A program made the translations under genes and the position numbers. The notes under the pieces were generated by a model. It saw nothing but the letters and a program-made list of their open reading frames with translations. It made no database searches and was not told where the DNA came from. From a virus, in the IMG/VR virus record IMGVR_UViG_3300035659_000014, positions 1 to 57,339 of that record: DNA of 57,339 bases. One strand, written 5' to 3'. Positions 49,490-57,255 of this stretch are shown piece after piece. Each line of letters begins with the position of its first letter. Within the stretch, counting starts at the first letter, position 1.

Positions 49490-50469
49490 GTCCCCTCCCC
49501 GACGAATCGCACGCCGGCGCCGGGCTTCACGGCCTTGACCGCGGCGGCCAGTTGCAAGGCGTAGTGCTTCTGAATCCAGTCGGTCAATGGAGCTGGGCCG
49601 CGCACCGTAATCAGCCCGTCCTCTTCGGCTTCAAGGACACAGGGGCGGAAGTAGGTCTGGATCGTCAGCGTGTTCATGCCGTCCGATGCAGCGATTTTCT
49701 CGACGATACGAGACCAGGTGTCGTTCCTGGGAGCGGGCGGCTTGAACTTGGCCGCCATCGCTGCGATTGAATCCCAATCTTTCACGAAGACCTCCAACTT
49801 ATGCCCGCATTTCAACCAAAAGTCATGCTTGGCCGAGAAGAACACATCGATCCTCTCGCGGACCACATCGACCCCAAATTCCTTCACGAGTTGCTTGATA
49901 GCGCCAGAACGGTCCTTCGTGATTCTGGGATTCTGCCCGTATCTCGTCTTGAAGCACTCGCAGAATCGGGCAATGGCGGGTTGGGCACTGTCGGCGCCCG
50001 CCGAAGGCGGTACGTACGTCTTCCCTTCTCTTAAGTTCTCTTGAGTTCTCTTAAGGATGGTGTCCGGGAGTATCCCGGAGTTTCCCGGATTCTCCGGGAT
50101 AAGGTCTGCCGGCGGCGCAGCGAACCGAGATTGTTCGCCCCGGCGGTCCTTTCGTAGCCCTGGCTGGCCATCGTCGAATTTTAAAATCTGGATGACGATG
50201 CCTTCGCCAGCCGGATAGCGCAAAATGAGCCCAGCGAGACGCATGGCTTCGAGCGCCGCCTCGAACTCTTGTTCTGTTCGCCGCGCGGTCGGCCAGATCG
50301 CGTACTTCACGCCGTACGCGTCCCCAGCCAGCCGTCCGAACACATCGCTGTTGGTGATCAGCATCGGATAAAGCACCTGTGCGAACTCCCCGATCTTCGG
50401 CATCGCGCCAAGCGCTGCGAACTTGCGTGAACTGCCGAGCGTCCGCAGAACGATGCGACCTTGCGCCAT
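49486..50469 (-). CDS. Replication initiator with DnaA-N-like C-terminal domain
   Basis: 327 aa. N-terminal winged-helix-like part (KIGEFAQVLYPMLITNSDVF, EFEAALEAMRLAGLILRYP), a central linker, a helical middle (SGAIKQLVKEFGVDVVRERID) and a C-terminus DTWSRIVEKIAASDGM...TYFRPCVLEAEEDGLITVR...WIQKHYALQL resembling the DnaA domain I helicase-interaction module. The linker DNA carries ten-bp iterons, as in the lambda O gene. It likely binds the origin and recruits host helicase. Confidence 0.75.
   Translation of the reverse strand: MAQGRIVLRTLGSSRKFAALGAMPKIGEFAQVLYPMLITNSDVFGRLAGDAYGVKYAIWPTARRTEQEFEAALEAMRLAGLILRYPAGEGIVIQILKFDDGQPGLRKDRRGEQSRFAAPPADLIPENPGNSGILPDTILKRTQENLREGKTYVPPSAGADSAQPAIARFCECFKTRYGQNPRITKDRSGAIKQLVKEFGVDVVRERIDVFFSAKHDFWLKCGHKLEVFVKDWDSIAAMAAKFKPPAPRNDTWSRIVEKIAASDGMNTLTIQTYFRPCVLEAEEDGLITVRGPAPLTDWIQKHYALQLAAAVKAVKPGAGVRFVGEGT
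50026..50101. repeat. 10-bp iteron array, candidate replication origin
   Basis: Three tandem TTCTCTTRAG units (50026-50055), then, six bases on, four quasi-units TCCGGGAGTA, TCCCGGAGTT, TCCCGGATTC, TCCGGGATAA (50062-50101). All are spaced by 10 bp, about one helical turn, inside the initiator gene. The first group is AT-richer than the surroundings and could assist melting. Confidence 0.75.
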
Positions 50470-50485
50470 TTACGCCCACCCCCGC

Positions 50486-50932
50486 TCAGTCGTTCATGAC
50501 CTCGAGCGTTTCGCCAAACAGGTTGTGGTACGTGACGGAGAGAATATCGCCGTCGTGCCACAGTTTCGGATCGCTACGCCGACCGTACATCCGGTTATTG
50601 AACATGACAACGGGGGGCCACTCACAAGATTTCAGGCCGAGCACACTGGCGTCGATTCGGGCGTGACCTATCGACCGCGCTTGGGCGTCCGGAGTCTTCT
50701 CGGTCGGCATCCATGCGCCCTTTCCGACGTTGCAATCTTGGCAGAGCGTCTGCAGGTTGCCGATTTCCGTCTCTCCGCCCTCGGCCACGGGACGGACGTG
50801 GTCAACCTGTAAGCGCGCTTGGGCCGCCGTGAGTCCACACGAGCGGCAACGAAACCCGTCGCGCTCGAACACGAGATACCGAAGGCGAAGAGGCACAACT
50901 CGGGGCTGGCCGGGTAGAATGAAGCTAGGCAT
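50486..50932 (-). CDS. HNH endonuclease
   Basis: 148 aa from ATG 50932 (GGAGGTGGCGGCC). RYLVFERDGFRCRSCGLTAAQ, VDHVRPVAEGGETEIGN and LQTLCQDCNVGKG are the McrA-type HNH with zinc Cys pairs. The C-terminal half (GLKSCEWPPVVMFNNRMYGR) is uncharacterised. Upstream of the initiator gene. Confidence 0.9.
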   Translation of the reverse strand: MPSFILPGQPRVVPLRLRYLVFERDGFRCRSCGLTAAQARLQVDHVRPVAEGGETEIGNLQTLCQDCNVGKGAWMPTEKTPDAQARSIGHARIDASVLGLKSCEWPPVVMFNNRMYGRRSDPKLWHDGDILSVTYHNLFGETLEVMND

Positions 50933-51014
50933 GGCCGCCACCTCCGATGGCTGCTGTGTTTAGGGGGTCCGGGGCGGTCACACGCTCCGGGCTTCCGATA
51001 CTCAATTCTCGCAT
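50925..51014 (-). CDS. Possible 29-aa peptide
   Basis: MRELSIGSPERVTAPDPLN... from ATG 51014 with site AAGGCGAAGG; the frame extends upstream to a GTG at 51074 (49 aa) without a site. It overlaps the HNH start by 8 bp. Tentative. Confidence 0.35.
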   Translation of the reverse strand: MRELSIGSPERVTAPDPLNTAAIGGGGHA

Positions 51015-51182
51015 ACCTTCGCCTTGTTTTCCACAGAAAACCGAAGAGGTTTCGCCTGCCGACTCAAGATTCACGGGTTGACCGTATGAAGGCTACCGAC
51101 TACGAAAAACCACGCCCTCTCCTGCCGGGGCCTTGTCCTGCGCCATCTACGCCGCCCTTCCGCTACCCGTGTTGACCCGTTC

Positions 51183-51365
51183 CTATTCCAACGTCCGCCG
51201 AACCCTGCCAACCTTGACTTGCGTGAGAGCGTACACGGCGACTTTCTCGCCATCTGAAAAGCTCTCATGGTCATCGATGTCCCACGCCAACAGCCCTTCG
51301 TCATGCTCCGGGCGAGTTACCAAGATTCGAGCTGGGAACTTCTCGGTCTTTCGCTTTTTCCTCAT
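51183..51365 (-). CDS. Small hypothetical protein
   Basis: 60 aa from ATG 51365 (AAAGGAGAAAAGCG). Basic start (MRKKRKTEKFPARILVTRPE) then an acidic region (EGLLAWDIDDHESFSDGEK). ATGA overlap with the membrane peptide upstream. Nothing credible lies in 51015-51182. Confidence 0.6.
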   Translation of the reverse strand: MRKKRKTEKFPARILVTRPEHDEGLLAWDIDDHESFSDGEKVAVYALTQVKVGRVRRTLE

Positions 51366-51505
51366 TCGCTTTTCTCCTTTTTCCGCCACCGCCACCGTTC
51401 AACCTGCGCATCGACGATCTCGACGACGACGAGGGCCAGTACCCACGCGACGCAGAAGCAGGCCCAGAACTTCGCGCCGGCGACCAGGAGGGAACCGAGG
51501 GTCAT
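51362..51505 (-). CDS. 47-aa single-span membrane protein
   Basis: GSLLVAGAKFWACFCVAWVL...VVVEIVDAQ then a basic tail RWRWRKKEK. One transmembrane helix with positive C-terminus. ATGA overlaps on both sides. Confidence 0.6.
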   Translation of the reverse strand: MTLGSLLVAGAKFWACFCVAWVLALVVVEIVDAQVERWRWRKKEKSE

Positions 51506-51621
51506 GTTGATCTTGGCCCCCTGCGTGCCAGCCGCTTCGCTCGCGCGTCCAGCCACAGCGCGAGGGCGAATTCCGCGAGCACGATCAGGCTCAGCCCGCC
51601 GCAGATGATTAGGGTTCTCAT
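51502..51621 (-). CDS. 39-aa single-span membrane protein
   Basis: MRTLIICGGLSLIVLAEFAL, then basic DARAKRLARRGPR. ATGA-coupled to both neighbours, so translation is likely although no clear ribosome site is present. Confidence 0.55.
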   Translation of the reverse strand: MRTLIICGGLSLIVLAEFALALWLDARAKRLARRGPRST

Positions 51622-51815
51622 GCTGTGTCTCGCGTTTGTTCGCGTTCGCGGTTGACCGCCAGATCCAAGTCAATGCGGAGCTGCGCCACAAGTTCTTGGG
51701 CGTGGTACGGAGGTTCATGGTTGCAAAACCGATGTGGCGACTCTAAGACATTGGCATGACGGTCCAAATTGATTTCGATCGCTTCCACGCGCCGGAGAAT
51801 GTCTTCGAGGGTCAT
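51618..51815 (-). CDS. Small helical protein
   Basis: 65 aa, MTLEDILRRVEAIEINLDRH, EPPYHAQELVAQLRIDLDLA. Site GGGAGGGGAGTAG; the leader belongs to the 42-bp repeat. Unknown. Confidence 0.65.
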   Translation of the reverse strand: MTLEDILRRVEAIEINLDRHANVLESPHRFCNHEPPYHAQELVAQLRIDLDLAVNREREQTRDTA

Positions 51816-51854
51816 CTACTCCCCTCCCTTCGCCGTCGCCTGGACGGGCGGGGC
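51813..51854. repeat. 42-bp direct repeat, copy A
   Basis: 40 of 42 bases match 52802-52843 (copy B). The shared block encodes the C-terminal Q-A-T-A-K-G-G-E of the deoxyribosyltransferase-like gene in copy B and supplies the ribosome site and ATG of the next gene in both. In copy A the reading frame is a fossil after the PP-loop stop. Confidence 0.85.
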
Positions 51855-51860
51855 GGCAAA

Positions 51861-52604
51861 CTACACAAAGCAGTACCCGCTATCACACAACCCCGTGAAC
51901 AGGTCTGGTTCATCGTCGCCTGTCCAGTCCCGCAACGGGACGCGCCTTCTTGTCAGCCACAGATCGTCGTCTTGTTCGCGGATCGCATCTTCAAGTTGTG
52001 CAGCCCGCTTAAAGTCGGTTGGATAGTCGTGCTGAAGTGCTGTCCACTCTGCCACCGTATGGTTTGGACACATCCAACAGCTTGATCGTGGCGGGTCGGG
52101 CCAACCCATCGAGTTGACCAGCGTCACACAGTCACGGCGTGTCATTCGCTTTTCGATGAGTGGATACCAGTTCTGCCACTTTCCGTCTTCGGGCTTCACG
52201 CGGCGGGACTCGTCAAGGCTGATGCCGATCCAGATCCGAAACTGCGTCGCCGGGTACTGTTCATTTGCCCACCGCTGCAAGACGCGCCGTTTCCACTTAT
52301 CGGAACAGAACGTCGGCAACTTCCCCGTACCTGTGAACGCCGGGATAAGTAGATCGCCGTTGCCTGCGTAGAGATCCACCGTCGCATACTGACTTTTGGG
52401 TATCCGATGGAGTGTCACGCCGACAGACGCCAGCGCGGGGACGATAACCACGTTGTGGTACTCCCAGGTGGCTGACGCCTCCCGTTCGGTGTCCACGATG
52501 GCTGCCAAGTCTGACTTGGGTAGATCGCCGCGCACGATTAGGGCGGCAATCGCCGCGCTCTGCGTACCGCCCCCCGAGGACCAGACTTGAACACGCTCAC
52601 TCAT
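51861..52604 (-). CDS. PAPS reductase-like PP-loop protein
   Basis: 247 aa. VQVWSSGGGTQSAAIAALIV (PP-loop SGGxxS), then TFCSDKWKRRVLQRW, IGISLDESRRVKP and SSCWMCPNHTVAEW. Phage members of the adenine nucleotide alpha-hydrolase superfamily are thought to act in sulfur or nucleotide metabolism or nucleic-acid modification; the exact reaction is unknown. ATGA-coupled to the acidic peptide upstream. Confidence 0.85.
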   Translation of the reverse strand: MSERVQVWSSGGGTQSAAIAALIVRGDLPKSDLAAIVDTEREASATWEYHNVVIVPALASVGVTLHRIPKSQYATVDLYAGNGDLLIPAFTGTGKLPTFCSDKWKRRVLQRWANEQYPATQFRIWIGISLDESRRVKPEDGKWQNWYPLIEKRMTRRDCVTLVNSMGWPDPPRSSCWMCPNHTVAEWTALQHDYPTDFKRAAQLEDAIREQDDDLWLTRRRVPLRDWTGDDEPDLFTGLCDSGYCFV

Positions 52605-52738
52605 TCGGCCACCTCCGCCCCCTTTTCTAGCGCGTCTCCCGCGTCGTCGTCAAACGGATCGGCATCTGACTGGTTATCGTCATTGCTAACGACCTCCCCA
52701 CACGGCTCGTAACTGTGGGGATCGTGCCGATCGCGCAT
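52601..52738 (-). CDS. 45-aa acidic peptide
   Basis: MRDRHDPHSYEPCGEVVSND...DADPFDDDAGDALEKG, strongly acidic. Stop overlaps the PP-loop ATG (ATGA) and it follows the 20-aa gene by 3 bp. Possibly a DNA mimic or disordered adaptor. Confidence 0.6.
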   Translation of the reverse strand: MRDRHDPHSYEPCGEVVSNDDNQSDADPFDDDAGDALEKGAEVAE

Positions 52739-52741
52739 CCG

Positions 52742-52804
52742 CTAGTGTTCGCCTTGATAGACCGGGTAGGGGTCGCGTTGACCGCATCCACTGCACTTAG
52801 GCAT
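52742..52804 (-). CDS. 20-aa zinc-knuckle peptide
   Basis: MPKCSGCGQRDPYPVYQGEH with the strong site GGGAGGAGAGTAG. One CxxC pair. Among the smallest plausible genes here; supported by the ribosome site and exact fit between neighbours. Confidence 0.5.
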   Translation of the reverse strand: MPKCSGCGQRDPYPVYQGEH

Positions 52805-52843
52805 CTACTCTCCTCCCTTCGCCGTCGCCTGGACGGACGGGGC
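52802..52843. repeat. 42-bp direct repeat, copy B
   Basis: Partner of 51813-51854. It covers the 3' end of the deoxyribosyltransferase-like gene plus the ATG of the 20-aa gene. Recombination between copies would delete the 20-aa, 45-aa and PP-loop genes. Confidence 0.85.
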
Positions 52844-53656
52844 TTCTAAGTAGCGCACCGACTTCCCGCGCTCAGCCGCGTAGACGATCTCATTGCGCGT
52901 TGATTCGCCAACATAGCCGCCGACGTTGAGAACTAACACCTCGTCGGCGAGATCAATCTTTCGCAAGTGCAGTTCGTCACACTGGACCTTGGTGCCCGTC
53001 TTCTCTCCGAAGTGGTCGGTACACTCGCAGTACCACATCGGCAGGAGCGTGCAGCCAAGTACGATGTTGCCCTGTCGCTCCAGTTCCCAGGTCTGAATGG
53101 CGAATTGTTCGATGAACCGCGTTGACCCGCACAAACAGATGATTTTCGGACGACCCGCCGGTCCTCCTGGCGCAGCCACGGCGCGGGCCGGCTCCGACTG
53201 GGCGGCGTAGGCGTCGAGGGCGGTCTCTACTGCATTTCGTGTCTCGTCAACCTGCCGCGTGAGCGTCACATAGCGACAACCCGTCTCGTGCCCGTCCCGC
53301 AAATTGCGATGGCACCAGCGACAGACCAGATCGCCCTGCGGTGGATAACGGAGGGCAGGACGCGCCATCTCCAACGCTTCCACCAGGCCCTTGGCCGTAC
53401 GCTCCGAGGCGGCCAGTTCGCGCTTGTACTGGTCCACGCACCCAACCATCGCATCTTCGGTGTGCTTGGCCTTGTCACGCTCGTCCTGGCGGGCAGTGCC
53501 AACAGCCACGGCAATCTTCTCGTCAAGCGACTTCTGTGCGAATGCCCGCAGGCGTTCGATGTCACCCGCCAGTACCGGGTTCACGGGTTCGGGCTGATTC
53601 CCGCACTCGATGCAATTCGCTAAGAGTTCATGACGACAAGCATGGTAATCTGTCAT
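52805..53656 (-). CDS. Zinc/coil module fused to nucleoside 2-deoxyribosyltransferase-like domain
   Basis: 283 aa. N-terminal Cys/His-rich and coiled region (NCIECGN, then VCRWCHRNLRDGHETGC), C-terminal PKIICLCGSTRFIEQFAIQT, LGCTLLPMWYCECTDHFGE and VLVLNVGGYVGESTRNEIVY, a DUF4406/nucleoside deoxyribosyltransferase-like Rossmann fold. May salvage or sense nucleotides. The zinc motif is shared with the next protein upstream. Confidence 0.7.
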   Translation of the reverse strand: MTDYHACRHELLANCIECGNQPEPVNPVLAGDIERLRAFAQKSLDEKIAVAVGTARQDERDKAKHTEDAMVGCVDQYKRELAASERTAKGLVEALEMARPALRYPPQGDLVCRWCHRNLRDGHETGCRYVTLTRQVDETRNAVETALDAYAAQSEPARAVAAPGGPAGRPKIICLCGSTRFIEQFAIQTWELERQGNIVLGCTLLPMWYCECTDHFGEKTGTKVQCDELHLRKIDLADEVLVLNVGGYVGESTRNEIVYAAERGKSVRYLEAPSVQATAKGGE

Positions 53657-53964
53657 CCTTCGCTGCCTTTCTCAGCTGCGGCACGGGCCAGGACCGCAGA
53701 GATGCAACCGGCTTTGTGCCCCCATTCACGCAAGTTGCGGCACTCCAAGCACCGCGCGCGGATGTCGTTCTGCAGCCACACCCATTCATGGCGCACCAGC
53801 GCCGCGCGGAGCGCCGTCACCTCGCCCTCCAGCGCCTCGCCATGGGCGGCGGCCGCGCGCAATCCGTCTCCGCCACGAGATATGCAGTAGGCATCGGGTT
53901 CAGGGGACTCGGCGTCACGATGAGATGCCTCCTTCCGCAGTCGCGTCCAGATCGTCTCGTTCAC
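53653..53964 (-). CDS. Small zinc-motif protein
   Basis: 103 aa from GTG 53964 (GTGA overlap). RCLECRNLREWGHKAGC matches the motif CRWCHRNLRDGHETGC of the neighbour, so the two are partial paralogues. Helical alanine-rich flanks. Confidence 0.6.
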   Translation of the reverse strand: MNETIWTRLRKEASHRDAESPEPDAYCISRGGDGLRAAAAHGEALEGEVTALRAALVRHEWVWLQNDIRARCLECRNLREWGHKAGCISAVLARAAAEKGSEG

Positions 53965-54185
53965 GGTTCCTCCGTGTATCGGATCGGCGGGGCCGGACGT
54001 GGGTCGGCCAGACCACCACGAGGTTCAGCTCTTATCCGGTGGTTCTCTGCCTGGAGCGCCTGCACCTCAGCATGAAGTGCAAGCCAATCGGCGGCTAGGA
54101 GCTTGACCGCTTCAGCACTCAGACCGCGACGATCGAACGTGGCGAGCCCGTCTACCACTTCTTTCGTGAAGTACAGTTTCGTCAT
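53961..54185 (-). CDS. Small coiled-coil protein
   Basis: 74 aa, MTKLYFTKEVVDGLATFDRR, then LLAADWLALHAEVQALQAEN. ATGA overlap with the upstream gene. Unknown. Confidence 0.6.
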   Translation of the reverse strand: MTKLYFTKEVVDGLATFDRRGLSAEAVKLLAADWLALHAEVQALQAENHRIRAEPRGGLADPRPAPPIRYTEEP

Positions 54186-54781
54186 GGCTCCTCCACGGGC
54201 AGGGCGCGGATATTGGCCGCGATTCGTTCAGCCGCGGCTTGTCCCTGCCGGTTGGATGTCATCTCGCAATGGTCACCTTGACGGTCTGCTTCGACCACGC
54301 ACCGCTCCCGCATCCGTTCGGCGGCCTGCAGCGCTTTGGCCTCCGCCTCCCGCGCCAGGTCGCACTGCTGCGCGAGCATGTGGGCGTTGACGGCCAAGTC
54401 CGCAGTGAGGTCATCACACCGCTGCCGTGTGGCGCTGTAGTCGGTCTGGAGCCGGGCCAAGTCGTCGCGGAGCTGTGTCACCTTGGCCTCGGTCTGTTTC
54501 AGATCCGCAATCCGCGTCAGACGCCACGCTTGCAATTCTTCGTCGGACAACTCTCTCCCTAGTGTGCTGTCGGACCATCCGGGGGTTTGCAGCGCCTCGT
54601 CGATCTGGGCGTACTCGTCGGCCATCGACTTGAAGGCTTCGATATTGCCCCGCGCATCCCGTTCCGCAATGAGCCGCGTCACCTCAGCCCGCAGCCCCTT
54701 GGCCCCATCGAGCAAGGCGCGCAGATCGGTTCTGTCCACCACACATTCTTCCTTGTCGATCAAGCAACGACTACGATTCAC
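54182..54781 (-). CDS. Coiled-coil hypothetical protein
   Basis: 199 aa from GTG 54781 (GGAGG 8 nt upstream). CLIDKEECVVDRTDLRALLD, then long coils (TEAKVTQLRDDLARLQTDYS; REAEAKALQAAERMRERC). The frame is open upstream to 54892, but that part overlaps the AQALWRETRRRD ORF. Unknown. Confidence 0.6.
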   Translation of the reverse strand: MNRSRCLIDKEECVVDRTDLRALLDGAKGLRAEVTRLIAERDARGNIEAFKSMADEYAQIDEALQTPGWSDSTLGRELSDEELQAWRLTRIADLKQTEAKVTQLRDDLARLQTDYSATRQRCDDLTADLAVNAHMLAQQCDLAREAEAKALQAAERMRERCVVEADRQGDHCEMTSNRQGQAAAERIAANIRALPVEEP

Positions 54782-54864
54782 CAATGCCACCTCCAACCTC
54801 GCGTCGAAGTCGGTCGCCAAGTGCCGGTCACGGTCACTCTCCTTTGGGGGCCTACCGAAACCGT

Positions 54865-54975
54865 TCAATCCCTCCGCCGCGTCTCCCGCCACAGCGCCTG
54901 CGCCACCTCACGATCGACCAACCAAGAACTGGCCCGGCTCCTGGCCCACACCAGGAGCGCCCGGCCCCGTTGCAC
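54865..54975 (-). CDS. 36-aa peptide ending AQALWRETRRRD
   Basis: From GTG 54975 (GGAGAGG upstream): VQRGRALLVWARSRASSWLV...AQALWRETRRRD. Same last 12 residues as 3702-3911 but with five synonymous codon differences, which argues the peptide is translated and selected. Confidence 0.5.
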   Translation of the reverse strand: MQRGRALLVWARSRASSWLVDREVAQALWRETRRRD

Positions 54976-54998
54976 ACCCTCTCCAGTGAAGGTGCTTG

Positions 54999-55397
54999 CT
55001 AGATCGCCGGGCTCGGACGGGCCACCAGTCCTTTCCACGCCTGCCACCGCGCCAGCAGCACTTCCTTCGCCCGGGCGGTCTGTAATCGATCGAGGCAGCC
55101 CGGGGTCATGTCCGGGAAGACCATCTCCCGAATCGAGTCCCACAGGAAACCGCTCGGCCATCCGCCGCCGCAGGACATCGCAAGCCCAATCTCGGTACAG
55201 ATAGCGCAGGTCCGATCGCGCCAAAACCGACCCTCGAACTTGTAGGTGAGAAGTTCATGTTTAGTCCCGATCGGGATCGTCTCGTTGCAATCGCAGCACT
55301 TGTGCGGCTTGCGTGCGATGACCATCCGTCTCACGCTGAACTGGACGGGCTCACCGTCGAAGTCCCCGATACAGACGCCGCAGTCACCCGTCTTCAC
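54999..55397 (-). CDS. Zinc-ribbon phage protein
   Basis: 132 aa from GTG 55397, one base after the ATPase TAA. GVCIGDFDGEPVQFSVRRMV, KPHKCCDCNETIPIGTKHEL and DRTCAICTEIGL give a four-Cys ribbon typical of a small phage family with CxxC...CxxC. Possibly a transcription or replication accessory factor. Confidence 0.7.
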   Translation of the reverse strand: MKTGDCGVCIGDFDGEPVQFSVRRMVIARKPHKCCDCNETIPIGTKHELLTYKFEGRFWRDRTCAICTEIGLAMSCGGGWPSGFLWDSIREMVFPDMTPGCLDRLQTARAKEVLLARWQAWKGLVARPSPAI

Positions 55398-55398
55398 G

Positions 55399-57255
55399 TT
55401 AAACCGCCACCGCGGCCCCGCACCGCTCGACTGTCGTTGGCCCGAAATTCTTGACATCGCGCCGCAGGCGATAGAACGTCACGCCCTCGACGGGGTCCGC
55501 GCGCAGTTCGCGCTCGAGCTTGTCCATGTCCTTCTCGCTCTTGGTCGCCATCGCGATGACCTGCCCCGTCCAGGCGCTCACGAGCTGCTGGAAGACCTCG
55601 CGACTCGCCTCGTCGAAATGGTCGACGCGATCGATGACGACCCACCCGAGGCCGGTCACGTCGGCCAGGGCCATCTGTAGCGCGATGCCGACGCGGATCT
55701 GTTCGGTCTCGGAGAGCAGCGTCGCCGGGAACCCGTTGACCAGCACGGCCCACGGATCCAACGCGAAGTGCAGCTCGTACCCGAACATCACGAGCGCTTC
55801 GTTGATGCTGCCCTCGAACGCCCCGAGCGCCGTTTCCAGCGCCTTCAGGCGGGCACCGGACGGACCGAGCAGGTCACAGAGCCGCTCGAGCTCGTCGACG
55901 CGCCTGGCGGCGGCCTGGCGCTCCTGGGTCCGCTTCTGGCGCTCGGCCAGCTGTGCCTTGATGCGGTGGGCCTCGATCAACATCTGGTCGCCGGCGGCAA
56001 TCCGCTCCTCCAGGGTGGCGATGGCCTCTAACTCGACGGCCGAGCCGTCCGGCTGGCTGTCGCACGTGGTGAGGTCCTGTTCGAGCTTCGTGACGGCCGC
56101 CTGCGCCTCGGTGAGCATCTTCCCGTCACGCACCTGCTGCTCGCGCATCACCTTCAGGTCCGCGAGCTGGGCGGCCTGCTTCAGCCGCAACTCGTCCGCC
56201 GTGGCGAGCTCCGCGAGCGCCCCCTTCGCTTTGTCCTGCTGTTCGAGGAGTCCGGCAATCTGCGCGAGGATCTTGCGCGTGTGCGCGGCAAACGCCGCCC
56301 CGGGCGTCTTGCACGGGATCGCGGGATCGAGCAGGCACCCACGTTGCGGCTCGTGTCCCTGGATCGCTTTCGCGGCCGTGTCGAGCGGTTTCAACTTGCC
56401 TGCCACCTCCGCGATGAACGCCCGTTGCACGTCGAGCGCCTTCGCATCGACCGGCGACGCCTCGATCGCCTTGGCCAGCGCGGCGATCTGATTCGCGAGG
56501 TCCTTCGGATAGTCCCGGGCCCCGATCCCCGTCTGCACCTTGACGACCTTCTCGCGCGCGAGCGCCAGCTGCCGCGAAAGTTCGGCCGCCCGGCCGCGGT
56601 CCCGGGCTGTGGTCGCCTGCTGCTGCGCGTAGAGCTCGCGCTCTGCCTTCCGCAGCACCTCGATCTGCTCGGCGAGGTCGTCGGGCGGGAGTTCGCCCTC
56701 GGGCAGTGCCGGGATAACGATCGCGTTGAGCAACCGCTTGGCGATCGTCCGCTCCTCGTAGGCGTGCTGGTAGCGCAGGTCGATCTGGGCCAGCGTCAGC
56801 AGGTCGCCGTCGATCGGCACCTTGACGTCGAGCACGTCGAGCAGGATCTTCTGGCCCTCGGCCTCGCTCGTCACCTTGGGGTCGAGGAAACTGGTGCCGT
56901 TGCACAAGATGCGCACGACGCCCGGATTCATCGGCGGCAGCGGGCCTGACAGTTGGCCGTTGCCGTTCGCGGACACGCTGCGCGTGTACTCCTTGCCATC
57001 GAGGGTGAGCCCGACGGCGAGTCGCGCGGCGCACGTTGGCTTGCCGAAATCGCGAACGAGCGTTTTCGCATTCTTTCCGCCCGCGTCAGTTCCTCGGACA
57101 CAGCGACCGGACAGCGCGAACTCCAGACCATCTCCACAGCTACTTTTCCCGGTTCGGTTGGCGCCAATCAAGAACGTGATCGGCTGGTCGAAGATGAGTT
57201 CCGCGTCCTGAAAGCATCGAAAGTCTTTCAGGACCAGCCTATTGATTCGCATCAT
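55399..57255 (-). CDS. SMC/Rad50-like ATPase
   Basis: 618 aa. Walker A FLIGANRTGKSSCGDGLEFA, long coiled coils (EQIEVLRKAERELYAQQQ; LTEAQAAVTKLEQDLTTC) around a Cys-bearing turn (GCLLDPAIPCKTPG) that could be a hook, signature LSETEQIRVGIALQMAL, Walker B GWVVIDRVDHFD. The usual catalytic Glu after Asp is Arg here, as in some phage members. It probably works with RecT and the nuclease in recombination or DNA end processing. Starts ATG-ATG right after the recT stop (across the circle). Confidence 0.85.
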   Translation of the reverse strand: MMRINRLVLKDFRCFQDAELIFDQPITFLIGANRTGKSSCGDGLEFALSGRCVRGTDAGGKNAKTLVRDFGKPTCAARLAVGLTLDGKEYTRSVSANGNGQLSGPLPPMNPGVVRILCNGTSFLDPKVTSEAEGQKILLDVLDVKVPIDGDLLTLAQIDLRYQHAYEERTIAKRLLNAIVIPALPEGELPPDDLAEQIEVLRKAERELYAQQQATTARDRGRAAELSRQLALAREKVVKVQTGIGARDYPKDLANQIAALAKAIEASPVDAKALDVQRAFIAEVAGKLKPLDTAAKAIQGHEPQRGCLLDPAIPCKTPGAAFAAHTRKILAQIAGLLEQQDKAKGALAELATADELRLKQAAQLADLKVMREQQVRDGKMLTEAQAAVTKLEQDLTTCDSQPDGSAVELEAIATLEERIAAGDQMLIEAHRIKAQLAERQKRTQERQAAARRVDELERLCDLLGPSGARLKALETALGAFEGSINEALVMFGYELHFALDPWAVLVNGFPATLLSETEQIRVGIALQMALADVTGLGWVVIDRVDHFDEASREVFQQLVSAWTGQVIAMATKSEKDMDKLERELRADPVEGVTFYRLRRDVKNFGPTTVERCGAAVAV

